Source of the DNA: Rufibacter glacialis
Lineage (GTDB): Bacteria > Bacteroidota > Bacteroidia > Cytophagales > Hymenobacteraceae
Length of the DNA: 64,000 nucleotides
Assembly (NCBI RefSeq): GCF_008271745.1
Contig: NZ_VKKZ01000001.1
Coordinates: 1-64,000, forward strand
Direction: 5' to 3'
Both the position numbers and the translations under genes were made by a program. This document shows, one piece after another, positions 1 to 6,621 of the stretch (its first letter is position 1; each line of letters starts with the position of its first letter). Under the pieces are notes generated by a model. It was not told the origin of the DNA, did no database searches, and saw only the letters and a program-made list of their open reading frames with translations.

Positions 1-108
1 CAGGAGTTCAGCCCTGTTGAGCTGACTGCCTATCAGAAAAAGTACAGGCAGGCGAAGATAATATACCTAGAGCGGAGGCTCTTTGAACTGAAAAAGGAAG
101 CCGCTTAG
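1..108 (+). CDS. C-terminal end of an unrecognised protein (partial)
   Basis: Frame 1 is open from the window edge through 35 codons to TAG at 106-108. The visible tail is basic and helical-looking (ends LFELKKEAA) and I do not recognise it. It stops 15 bp before the first GTTAGGT box of the cassette array. It does not resemble the C-terminus of integron integrases I know, so it may be an unrelated gene, a transposase tail, or the gene of an earlier cassette. Only the reading frame is seen; function is unknown. Confidence 0.5.
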   Translation, partial: QEFSPVELTAYQKKYRQAKIIYLERRLFELKKEAA

Positions 109-150
109 GGGAGTTATATAGAAGTTAGGTGCAACTTTAAATAATAAAAA

Positions 151-780
151 ATGAATCAGGTGTTTGAATATGTGCATAAAGAGCTTGAACAAGGTGAGAA
201 GAAATTATATAAAGGAATCCAGCTTTATTTCTCACCGCTAAGAGAATCGGAAATATTGTTTATTGGAATCAACCCAGGAATAGGCTACTCTAAGTACAAC
301 AATAAGAACGTTAAAAGGCTAAACCCACTAGAAAAGTTTGAATATAGTGGACAGAAGTACTTATTAGCGACTCAGACCAAAAAAGTGTTTACGGAATTAG
401 AACTTGGATTACAATTTTCACAAGCAGTTAAGATAAACCAATTCCCTTTTGCTACAACTGACGAGAAAAGTCTAAAAAAATTACTCGACCAGTACGGCAA
501 GACGCATAAGCTCTATTATCTATCCAAGAAATTTGTTCTGCAAACAATTGAGGACGTTAAACCAAAGCTTATTATCTGTGAAGGCAAATCCTCCTTTGAC
601 CGACTTAAAAATATATTACAAGCAGAACCAGTTGAGTATAATGAAAATACTTATGTATTACGCCACAATAACTATGTAGTTATAGGATACAAAAGACACT
701 TGAGCTTCATCAAGGATAAAGAAGAGCTTAAAGAAAAAATTATGATGTACTATAAAAAAGCTGCACCTAACATTGTATAA
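151..780 (+). CDS. Uracil-DNA-glycosylase-superfamily-like protein, cassette 1
   Basis: 209 aa. Residues 37-43 read FIGINPG, the water-activating/uracil-pocket loop typical of the UDG superfamily (G-I/L-N-P-G), and residues around 138-152 (PKLIICEGKSSFDRL) fit the strand and following helix seen before the second active-site loop in these folds. Related UDG-fold proteins remove uracil or other bases, or act in antiphage defence; which applies here cannot be told. The start follows the cassette's leading GTTAGGT by 27 bp. The C-terminal codons run into the left box of attC1, which is common in compact cassettes. AT-rich codon use, unlike the genes after 6 kb. Confidence 0.6.
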   Translation: MNQVFEYVHKELEQGEKKLYKGIQLYFSPLRESEILFIGINPGIGYSKYNNKNVKRLNPLEKFEYSGQKYLLATQTKKVFTELELGLQFSQAVKINQFPFATTDEKSLKKLLDQYGKTHKLYYLSKKFVLQTIEDVKPKLIICEGKSSFDRLKNILQAEPVEYNENTYVLRHNNYVVIGYKRHLSFIKDKEELKEKIMMYYKKAAPNIV

Positions 781-831
781 ACGGCAGCTACGGCCGACGG
801 CCTTGCCCTCGTTTATACTACTCCGTTGTGG
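765..831 (+). repeat. attC-like recombination site 1
   Basis: Left box ACCTAAC (765-771) and right box GTTGTGG (825-831). The outer stem GTATAAACG (775-783) pairs with CGTTTATAC (810-818), the inner GCA (784-786) pairs with TGC (804-806), and the tip is GGCC-GAC-GGCC (792-802). The left box is the reverse complement of GTTAGGT at 124-130, so unit 124-825 would circularise as one cassette. By analogy with known attC sites the crossover would fall between G825 and T826. Confidence 0.85.
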
Positions 832-852
832 ATCATTTAAATAATATAAAAT

Positions 853-1482
853 ATGGTAGATAAACTAGAAACTGGTTCTGAAGAAAAAATGGTTGGTGCT
901 TTTTGGAGCTGGTTTATAGAAAACCAAGAAAAACTAAGAAGTATACTTAAAGGAGAGCATGATTACATCGACCTTATTTTAAATGAACTTTCAAAAATAA
1001 AAAGAGGATTAGCCGTTGAGTTTGAGGGAACAGCCGACAACATCCTAATGACTATTTCAGCCGATGGCATTTTAGAAAACTTTGACACTGTAAAAAATCT
1101 TATTGAAAATGCTCCATCTATTCAACATTGGAAATTTATCGGGTTCAGACAACCTGTTCCAAAAGAGAAAATCAAAAACATCACTGTAAAAGTGAGTGGA
1201 GTCCAACTTGACCCAATCCAATTAAAGTTCCTTCCTATTGTTGAGGACGACCGGTTATATATACAGATATTCCACGAAGGGTTAACTGATGAAAATGAGA
1301 ATATCATCAGTTATGGTAGCCTAATGTTGCTTGATAACATTATAGGGGAATATGATTGCGTAACTAAAGTAGCAGGAAATGAATTCTACGACCTAAAAGA
1401 AAGCGAAGAATTCATTGAGGACTTACGACCATTAACAGAAATGGGTGACTTTTTGGAAGAATACTATGCAGTAGAAAAATAA
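853..1482 (+). CDS. Hypothetical protein, cassette 2
   Basis: 209 aa, acidic, no signal peptide and no membrane segment. The N-terminal region (VGAFWSWFIENQEKLRSIL) followed by mixed alpha/beta sequence suggests a small cytoplasmic globular protein. I do not recognise a family with confidence. It starts 27 bp after the attC1 crossover box and stops 5 bp before the left box of attC2, so it fills its cassette. Like its neighbours it has no obvious promoter of its own and would depend on transcription from upstream. Confidence 0.75.
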   Translation: MVDKLETGSEEKMVGAFWSWFIENQEKLRSILKGEHDYIDLILNELSKIKRGLAVEFEGTADNILMTISADGILENFDTVKNLIENAPSIQHWKFIGFRQPVPKEKIKNITVKVSGVQLDPIQLKFLPIVEDDRLYIQIFHEGLTDENENIISYGSLMLLDNIIGEYDCVTKVAGNEFYDLKESEEFIEDLRPLTEMGDFLEEYYAVEK

Positions 1483-1487
1483 AAACC

Positions 1488-1555
1488 CCACAACATCGTA
1501 TAAAAGTCACGCTTCGGCCGACGGCCTTGCACGCCTCGTGCACTAACCGTTGGCA
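1488..1555 (+). repeat. attC-like recombination site 2
   Basis: Left box CCACAAC (1488-1494) is the reverse complement of GTTGTGG at 825. Right box is GTTGGCA (1549-1555). Core GGCC-GAC-GGCC at 1516-1526. Its two arms pair poorly with each other: the left arm GTATAAAA (1498-1505) instead matches the right arm of attC3 (TTTTATAC, 2217-2224), and its right arm TGCAC (1539-1543) matches GTGCA in the left arm of attC3 (2179-2183). Confidence 0.8.
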
Positions 1556-1567
1556 CAAATGTTAAGA

Positions 1568-2155
1568 ATGAAAAAATCACTTATATTCTTGCTCATATTA
1601 AAGATTTTATCAGCTTGCTCCGCAAGTAAAGAGAAGATGCAGATGGAAAGGACATCAAATGAAGACGGTATTAAGTTTACCTATAAACCTGAAGACTCAC
1701 TGTTCTCCGGCTTTCAATTAAAAGTAATTCCAATTGACTATAGATTAGAAGTTACAGAAGAGAAGATTCAAGTCATAGCGGATTACATTACCAATGCTTT
1801 CCCTGAAAACGAAATTACTTTTGAACTGAAGAACAGAATTGAGTTTGTGGATTCTGGTGTAAATCTTGAGACAATCTCATGCTCACATTGCGGAAGCATA
1901 ATAGAATCTGAGCTTTGGCAGGAAGAAATGACCAAAGCACATAAAGCTGACTTTGAGGATATGGACTTTATCACTCCATGTTGCAAAAAAGAAGAAAGTT
2001 TAAATAATCTGAAATACAATACTGAAGCAGGGTTCTCTAAATATCAGGTTACAATAATCAATCCTGACTACAACAAAGTAAACTATGCGGAATTTGTAAC
2101 TCTACTTGAGAAGCAGACAGGAATAAAAATGAAATTAATCTGGGCTAAGTACTAA
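1568..2155 (+). CDS. Putative lipoprotein with Cys motifs, cassette 3
   Basis: 195 aa from ATG 1568. The N-terminus MKKSLIFLLILKILSACSAS is a lipoprotein signal with lipobox LSAC and Cys17, so export and membrane anchoring are likely. The mature part has CSHCG and a later PCC cluster, which could bind a metal, and otherwise no family I recognise. Earlier in-frame starts at 1550 (TTG, inside the attC2 right box) and 1559 (ATG) are less likely because they would lengthen the signal peptide. The gene ends 13 bp before the left box of attC3. Confidence 0.7.
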   Translation: MKKSLIFLLILKILSACSASKEKMQMERTSNEDGIKFTYKPEDSLFSGFQLKVIPIDYRLEVTEEKIQVIADYITNAFPENEITFELKNRIEFVDSGVNLETISCSHCGSIIESELWQEEMTKAHKADFEDMDFITPCCKKEESLNNLKYNTEAGFSKYQVTIINPDYNKVNYAEFVTLLEKQTGIKMKLIWAKY

Positions 2156-2168
2156 GAAAAAACACTTG

Positions 2169-2236
2169 TGCCAACATTGTGCATAAGTTATGTTACGGCC
2201 GACGGCCTTGCACGTTTTTTATACCAACCGTTAGCT
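2169..2236 (+). repeat. attC-like recombination site 3
   Basis: Left box TGCCAAC (2169-2175), extendable to the 10-bp TTGTGCCAAC (2166-2175), is the exact reverse complement of GTTGGCACAA at 1549-1558. Right box GTTAGCT (2230-2236). Core GGCC-GAC-GGCC at 2197-2207. Arms are mismatched within the site but match the opposite arms of attC2. Confidence 0.8.
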
Positions 2237-2269
2237 GAAGCATAAATACATATAAACACTTAGAATAAA

Positions 2270-2674
2270 ATGAGCATAATATATAGTTTCGACAGTAGGC
2301 CAAATGCAGATCAAATTATTGAGCTATATGATAACTGTGGTTTGCCCCGCCCGACAAATGACAAAGAACGCATTCAAAAAATGTTTGACAACTCCAATCT
2401 TATTGTCACAGCTTGGCATAATGACTTATTAGTAGGTGTTTCCCGTTCAATAACTGATTGGGTCTGGAGTTGTTATTTAGCAGACCTTGCCATAAGACAA
2501 GAATACAAAAAGGCAGGCATTGGTAGACATTTAATAAAGCTAACAAAAGATAAAGTAGGTGAACAATCAATGGTTTTGCTCTTATCTGTTCCAACAGCAA
2601 TGGAATATTATCCTAAAGTTGGTTTTGTAAAGCAAGAAAGCAGTTTCATCTTAAACCGAGCAGACTGGCAGTGA
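2270..2674 (+). CDS. GNAT family N-acetyltransferase, cassette 4
   Basis: 134 aa, the usual length for a single-domain GNAT. The acetyl-CoA pyrophosphate-binding segment is visible as RQEYKKAGIGRHLI (motif A, Q/RxxGxG/A), followed by the C-terminal YYPKVGFVKQ motif B. It would acetylate a small amine or protein N-terminus; the substrate is unknown. GNATs are common integron cassette cargo. The stop codon overlaps the GTG start of the next gene (GTGA, 2671-2674), so the two are translationally coupled. Confidence 0.85.
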   Translation: MSIIYSFDSRPNADQIIELYDNCGLPRPTNDKERIQKMFDNSNLIVTAWHNDLLVGVSRSITDWVWSCYLADLAIRQEYKKAGIGRHLIKLTKDKVGEQSMVLLLSVPTAMEYYPKVGFVKQESSFILNRADWQ

Positions 2675-3268
2675 ACCCGTTCATAATTTTTCAAAACTGG
2701 CTCCAGGAAGAACTGAATTTAACACAAGTCAGAATCCCTACCGCTTGTTGTTTATCGACAGTTGGCTTAGACGGTTTTCCCAATGCAAGATTTGTCTCCT
2801 TGAAAGAAGTTATTGATGATAGTTTTGTAGTTACTGGACCAATAAACTCAAGGAAAGGACTTGAAATAAACCAAATTAACAAAGTAGCTTTAACTTTTTG
2901 GTGGGTTGAATCAGAAAGGCAAGTAAGAATTCAAGGAAGGGCAAGTAAGAATTCAAGGAAGGGCAACTCATATTTCACTACCACTTGCAGACAAATATTT
3001 TTCAGAAAGAAACAAAGACAGCCAAATAGTCTCCATTGTTTGCAACCAAGGACAAGAGCTTTTAAACATAAACAAACTTCTTGAAAAATATAATGAAATT
3101 GACCAAAACCTAGGCAGTAATATGCCTAAAAGACCAGATAACTGGGGTGGTTATGCAATAAAGCCAACAAGAATAGAATTCATGGAATTTAAACCTACGA
3201 GGTTTCACAATCGAAAATTATATATACTAGAAAATCAAAAATGGATTTTGAAAGCGTTACAACCCTAG
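2671..3268 (+). pseudogene. pdxH: pdxH-like pyridoxamine-phosphate oxidase, frameshifted by a 22-bp tandem duplication
   Basis: The GTG start overlaps the GNAT stop. The first 83 codons match PdxH-type flavin oxidases (NPFIIFQNWL, then PNARFVSLKEV, NSRKGLEI, ERQVRIQG). A 22-bp unit at 2919-2940 is repeated exactly at 2941-2962, adding one base to the frame, so translation leaves frame and stops near 3084. Removing one copy restores a 191-codon frame ending at TAG 3266-3268, containing WGGY, IEFME and a RFHNRKLY segment, the FMN/PLP-binding C-terminal features of the family. As read it is inactive; loss of one repeat copy would restore it. The enzyme oxidises pyridoxine/pyridoxamine phosphate to PLP. 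Confidence 0.85.
2919..2962 (+). repeat. 22-bp perfect tandem duplication inside pdxH-like gene
   Basis: Two identical 22-bp units (2919-2940 and 2941-2962) are followed by four more bases of a third copy (GCAA, 2963-2966). This short homology at the ends fits a replication slippage origin. Since 22 is not a multiple of 3, the duplication shifts the reading frame. Confidence 0.95.
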
Positions 3269-3280
3269 ATTAAAAAATGC

Positions 3281-3351
3281 CACCAACGGACTTGTATTAA
3301 CGCCAGCCACGGCCGACGGCCTCCGCCGCCGCTTTCACAAGTCCGTTAGGT
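3281..3351 (+). repeat. attC-like recombination site 4
   Basis: The strongest hairpin of the set: AACGGACTTGT (3285-3295) pairs perfectly with ACAAGTCCGTT (3337-3347), enclosing the GGCC-GAC-GGCC core (3311-3321). Right box GTTAGGT (3345-3351), identical to the box at 124. The left box reads CACCAAC and is not the complement of GTTAGCT at 2230, so this cassette does not close on itself the way cassettes 1-3 do. Confidence 0.8.
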
Positions 3352-3382
3352 GTAATAATATAGAGACAACCTCCAAGACAAA

Positions 3383-4738
3383 ATGAACCAAGAGCTTTGG
3401 AATAAAATATTAGCCTTCGACTTTGACAATCCGCCAAGCGAATACGGATTTTCAACAAGGCTTTCCAACGAAAATTTTTGGCCAAAAGAATTTACCGACC
3501 AAGCCATTTTGGAATACAAAAAGTTTATGTATTTGGCAGCGACTTCTGACTTTATGGTTTCACCTTCAGAAATCATAGACGTTGTTTGGCATCAACATCT
3601 AATTTTCACGCAATCGTATCAGAACTTTTGCGACATAATTGGCAAACAAATCCAACATATTCCATCAACGCACAATAAAGAAGACCTTCAAAAATTTAGA
3701 CAGGCAAAAGAGCGAACAATAAAGTTTTATGAAAGAGATTTTGGCAAACAGCCGAAAAACATTTGGACATTTAACGACATATTTGAAAGCCTTAACCTTG
3801 AAAAAGCAAAATTCAAGCTAAGGACTTTCATCATATTCGGAATATCGACATTTATATGCTTAACTGTTCCTGCCTATTTTTTATTAAAGCCAATTTATAT
3901 TCACATTGACAATCCTCTCTTCATCTTTGGCTTTATTGCTTTGACAGCTCTTACACTGTTGACACTTGAAATGTACAACAGAGCCAAATTAAAAAATATC
4001 GCTTCTGAATTTGAACCTACTTCGTTTGTTTACAATCTTCAACCTTTTGAACTAGTTTACTTAAAAACACAAAAACTTTCTAACGTTGTAAATGGAACAG
4101 TAAACGAACTTATTGCTAACGGCACAATAAAAGTAAATTCTGACAACACTATTGAACTCGTAAAAAGCTATACGACAAATAACAACGCTCAGCTTCAAGT
4201 TACTTCGGTATTATCAGAAGTGGGTAGAACATCTTACCCAAGCCTTTTGATAAAGCTAGAAGCAAAACCTATTTTCGGAACCATTGCAAACAGTATTAAC
4301 GCTTTTAAAAAGTACTTCAACAAGTCTAAAAAATTTGGCCGACTATTTTACACGAATTTTACTGTATTAGCATTTCTTTTATTGCTGGCACTTACAAGAA
4401 TTTCAACAGGAGTATTCCGAGAAAAACCTGTAGTTCAAATTGTAATCGCGACCATATTCTTAGCTGTTATTACTGTTGTTTTTTTACAACGGCTAACCAA
4501 ACAAATGGCTACTACAATAATTCCTAACATATACAAAAACGAAATTTTACCGACCCAACAACTTGAGAATAATTGGCAGTGGACATACTTTTTATTAGGC
4601 TCGGCAGTTTTGACGACTGCATTTGTTCCATTAGTAAGCTACATTGACAGAAACAACAGCGGTTCAAATTCTGAGACATCTAGCGGAAGTAGCTGTGGAA
4701 GTTCTTGTAGTAGTTGTGGCGGTTGTTGTGGAGACTAA
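3383..4738 (+). CDS. Membrane protein with GRDP-like N-terminus and Cys/Gly/Ser-rich tail, cassette 5
   Basis: 451 aa. The N-terminal soluble region (about 1-140) contains IIDVVWHQHLIFTQSYQNF, resembling the WHxHL motif of plant-type glycine-rich-domain (DUF1399-like) proteins. Two hydrophobic segments lie near 146-170 and 177-195, and three more near 318-335, 345-363 and 404-420. The protein ends in a very Cys/Ser/Gly-rich tail (SCGSSCSSCGGCCGD) that could bind metal or be modified. The arrangement recalls the TIGR04222 group of uncharacterised membrane proteins; function unknown. It starts 32 bp after attC4 and is AT-rich like the other cassettes. Confidence 0.75.
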   Translation: MNQELWNKILAFDFDNPPSEYGFSTRLSNENFWPKEFTDQAILEYKKFMYLAATSDFMVSPSEIIDVVWHQHLIFTQSYQNFCDIIGKQIQHIPSTHNKEDLQKFRQAKERTIKFYERDFGKQPKNIWTFNDIFESLNLEKAKFKLRTFIIFGISTFICLTVPAYFLLKPIYIHIDNPLFIFGFIALTALTLLTLEMYNRAKLKNIASEFEPTSFVYNLQPFELVYLKTQKLSNVVNGTVNELIANGTIKVNSDNTIELVKSYTTNNNAQLQVTSVLSEVGRTSYPSLLIKLEAKPIFGTIANSINAFKKYFNKSKKFGRLFYTNFTVLAFLLLLALTRISTGVFREKPVVQIVIATIFLAVITVVFLQRLTKQMATTIIPNIYKNEILPTQQLENNWQWTYFLLGSAVLTTAFVPLVSYIDRNNSGSNSETSSGSSCGSSCSSCGGCCGD

Positions 4739-4767
4739 AAAACACGAATAACAAAATACTACATACA

Positions 4768-4892
4768 ACAAAGTATTGCCGCAATGGAACTGACATGCTT
4801 TATAAAATTTTTGCACAAAAAAAGCTGCAATACTTCTATTTAACACTTTTGCTAAAAAAATCTCCACTTCGGCAATTCTCTAACCGTAACAG
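4768..4892 (+). repeat. Possible degenerate recombination site after cassette 5
   Basis: Nested complementary segments are present: AGTATTGC (4772-4779) with GCAATACT (4827-4834), and ATTGCCG (4775-4781) with CGGCAAT (4870-4876). An AAC-ending box precedes them and a CCGTAACAG follows. The GGCCGACGGCC core is absent and no ACCTAAC box complementary to the cassette start exists, so it may be a worn or different-type attC, or only a terminator. Confidence 0.3.
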
Positions 4893-4922
4893 TGCATATT
4901 GACAACCCATTGAACAAACGAA

Positions 4923-5426
4923 TTGAACCTACCTCCCTATCACACCTTCCCAACTATTCCTGGTGACAGAGTCACGTTACGGCAAATCCTGCCTTCAGAC
5001 ATCAAAGACCTGATTGAAATTTCATTCTATGATGCGATTCAGGCCACAACCATAGAACAGGCGGCCGAGATGCAGGATAAAATCAACCAGGATTATCTTG
5101 ACGGCAACTCTATCCATTGGGGCATTATAGTGAATGAGACAAACACGATCAGTGGAACCTGTGGCTACTATAGAGGGCTTGACAGAGGAGAAGGTGAACT
5201 TGGCTGCGTGATGCTACCTCAGTTTAGGGGTCTGGGCCTCATGACAGAGGCCATGCAATTAGCGATAGACTTTGGGCTGCAGGACATTGGCCTGAAACGG
5301 GTTTGGGCCATCACCACCAACCAAAACGACAAGGCAATAAAGCTTCTTGAGCGGCTTAACTTTATTAAAATCGCGGACCTAGAAGACAATGAAATTGAAT
5401 ATGAGGTAAGGACAGATATTGGATAA
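4923..5426 (+). CDS. GNAT family N-acetyltransferase
   Basis: 167 aa with a TTG start at 4923 that gives the usual family opening (PGDRVTLRQILPSDI). Central MLPQFRGLGLMTEAMQLAIDFG is the acetyl-CoA-binding motif A (RGxGxxxEA), and NQNDKAIKLLERLNF is the typical C-terminal segment. It resembles the RimJ/RimL-type ribosomal-protein acetyltransferase branch, but substrate cannot be inferred. It lies at the right edge of the cassette region; base composition is intermediate between cassettes and chromosome. Confidence 0.8.
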   Translation: MNLPPYHTFPTIPGDRVTLRQILPSDIKDLIEISFYDAIQATTIEQAAEMQDKINQDYLDGNSIHWGIIVNETNTISGTCGYYRGLDRGEGELGCVMLPQFRGLGLMTEAMQLAIDFGLQDIGLKRVWAITTNQNDKAIKLLERLNFIKIADLEDNEIEYEVRTDIG

Positions 5427-5555
5427 GTAGAACCAACTGCCTACTGCTAACCTTAGTTTGGGGAAATGGTGAATGAAGTGCTCCGGTGTCATTCACTTGA
5501 TGAATCAACCGGCACTACTTTTTACCAGACCTTAAGCATTACTGCACACAAAGCG

Positions 5556-5676
5556 GAAATGAGAAAGCACAAACCAGATGACAAGGTTGCTGAGATTGCC
5601 CTTTTAAGATTGAATACTCCTTCCTTTTTCGGCCCAACCGAACAAAAAGATCTATTGGAAATATCTGGAGAGCAAG
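5556..5676 (+). pseudogene. Fragment of a GNAT paralogue of the 12.3-kb gene
   Basis: Translated, the segment gives ALLRLNTPSFFGPTEQKDL, matching ALLRLNTPDFFDPSEQIDL at the start of the intact GNAT at 12299. The DNA also aligns up to the shared CTGGAGAGCAAG, but a 1-base indel just before it shifts the frame and the rest of the gene is missing. An overlapping open frame (5466-5747) has no credible product. The surrounding gap 5427-5905 holds nothing else I can identify. Confidence 0.75.
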
Positions 5677-5905
5677 TAAACAGCGCCTATCATATTAGGC
5701 TTGGATTGCGCAACCGGTTTCCCCTTACATTCAAGCGCCAACTTTAAGCTCCTGCCTCACTGGTTGCCGTTCCAGAAGCACACCCTCCACCGTTGACACC
5801 AAGCATATTTAGAAAGTATCTGTTTCTAGGAGTCTTCGCCTCTTATCTAAAAGATAAGCTACCAAAACCACACCTCCATTCCCAATTGCCGTAATTTATA
5901 TTACA

Positions 5906-6583
5906 ATGTTTGGATTTAAGGATATACCCCAGTTCTTCCTGGCCTTCTTTGTGGTGCTTCCGGTCATTTCCTTTCTGCACGAGGCAGGCCACGTGTTTTT
6001 CGCTTGGCTGATGGGCGGCAAAAACATTAAAGTGACGGTTGGCACCGGTAAGGTGCTTTTTCGTCTGGGCATGCTGGAAGTTCGGAAGTACTATTTCTGG
6101 TACGGCCTATGCTCTTTTGATAATCTGAAGCGTAACCACCGCTTTTCCAAAATCCTTGTCTTTTCAGGGGGAGTGCTCTTTAATGCGGCATCAGCCATTA
6201 CGGTGATGCACCTGGTGACAGAAGGCTGGGTGGAGGCTGGTATGATGACGTACCAGTTCACGTACTTCTCTATGTATTACATCTTCTTTGCGCTACTGCC
6301 AATGCCTTACCCAGATGGCAGCTACAGCGACGGCAAGTTCATACTTGACCTGCTCCGAAACCGGCCCATAGCTGAGAGTACCTTTCGTATTACCTGGGAG
6401 GAGGAAAAAGGGCAGTGGCAGGTGCTGGACCATGACAAGACTATTTTAGAGGCCTTCCAAGAGGAGGAAGATGCACTTGCCCGGGCGCACCAACTAGCAC
6501 AAAGCAACAGGCCAAGCCGCTTGTTCCATACGAAGAATGGCGAAGAGGTTGAGGTTTTTAATTACCCCAAAGTACCGTTATGA
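5906..6583 (+). CDS. M50-like (site-2 protease family) membrane protein
   Basis: 225 aa. HEAGH at residues 25-29 sits inside the first hydrophobic segment, and LPMPYPDGSYSDG near residue 130-142 corresponds to the second zinc-ligand motif (NxxPxPxxDG) of M50 peptidases, so an intramembrane or membrane-embedded zinc protease is likely. A segment around 88-105 is also hydrophobic. The C-terminal 80 residues are soluble and acidic. It is a single gene with no obvious operon partner; substrate unknown. Confidence 0.7.
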   Translation: MFGFKDIPQFFLAFFVVLPVISFLHEAGHVFFAWLMGGKNIKVTVGTGKVLFRLGMLEVRKYYFWYGLCSFDNLKRNHRFSKILVFSGGVLFNAASAITVMHLVTEGWVEAGMMTYQFTYFSMYYIFFALLPMPYPDGSYSDGKFILDLLRNRPIAESTFRITWEEEKGQWQVLDHDKTILEAFQEEEDALARAHQLAQSNRPSRLFHTKNGEEVEVFNYPKVPL

Positions 6584-6621
6584 ATTTTGGTTGTCCATAT
6601 CTCACAGGTAGGCTATACCTG

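Larger units (their letters stand above)
124..3351 (+). mobile_element. Integron-type gene cassette array (no integrase in window)
   Basis: Four consecutive gene units, all on the plus strand, are each followed by a 67-71 bp hairpin site with core GGCCGACGGCC and terminal boxes RYYYAAC and GTTRRRY. The box opening each of the first three units is the reverse complement of the box that begins its terminal site: GTTAGGT (124) with ACCTAAC (765), GTTGTGG (825) with CCACAAC (1488), GTTGGCACAA (1549) with TTGTGCCAAC (2166). This pairing is the signature of integron cassettes. The array is more AT-rich than the flanking chromosome. A fifth unit (to about 4900) follows but lacks a clear site. No tyrosine integrase is seen, so this is either a CALIN or the intI gene lies further left. 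Confidence 0.85.

Noticed and set aside
1-108. C-terminus of an integron integrase
   Set aside because: Its sequence does not resemble the integrase C-termini I know and there is no catalytic Tyr region in view; orientation also differs from the usual divergent intI.
4768-4892. A confident fifth attC site after cassette 5
   Set aside because: Nested complementary segments exist, but the GGCCGACGGCC core and an ACCTAAC box matching the cassette start are missing, so it is listed only as a low-confidence repeat.
5466-5747. A 93-aa protein-coding gene
   Set aside because: Its middle is a frame-disrupted piece of the GNAT family gene seen intact at 12299; the rest has no homology, so it is treated as a remnant.
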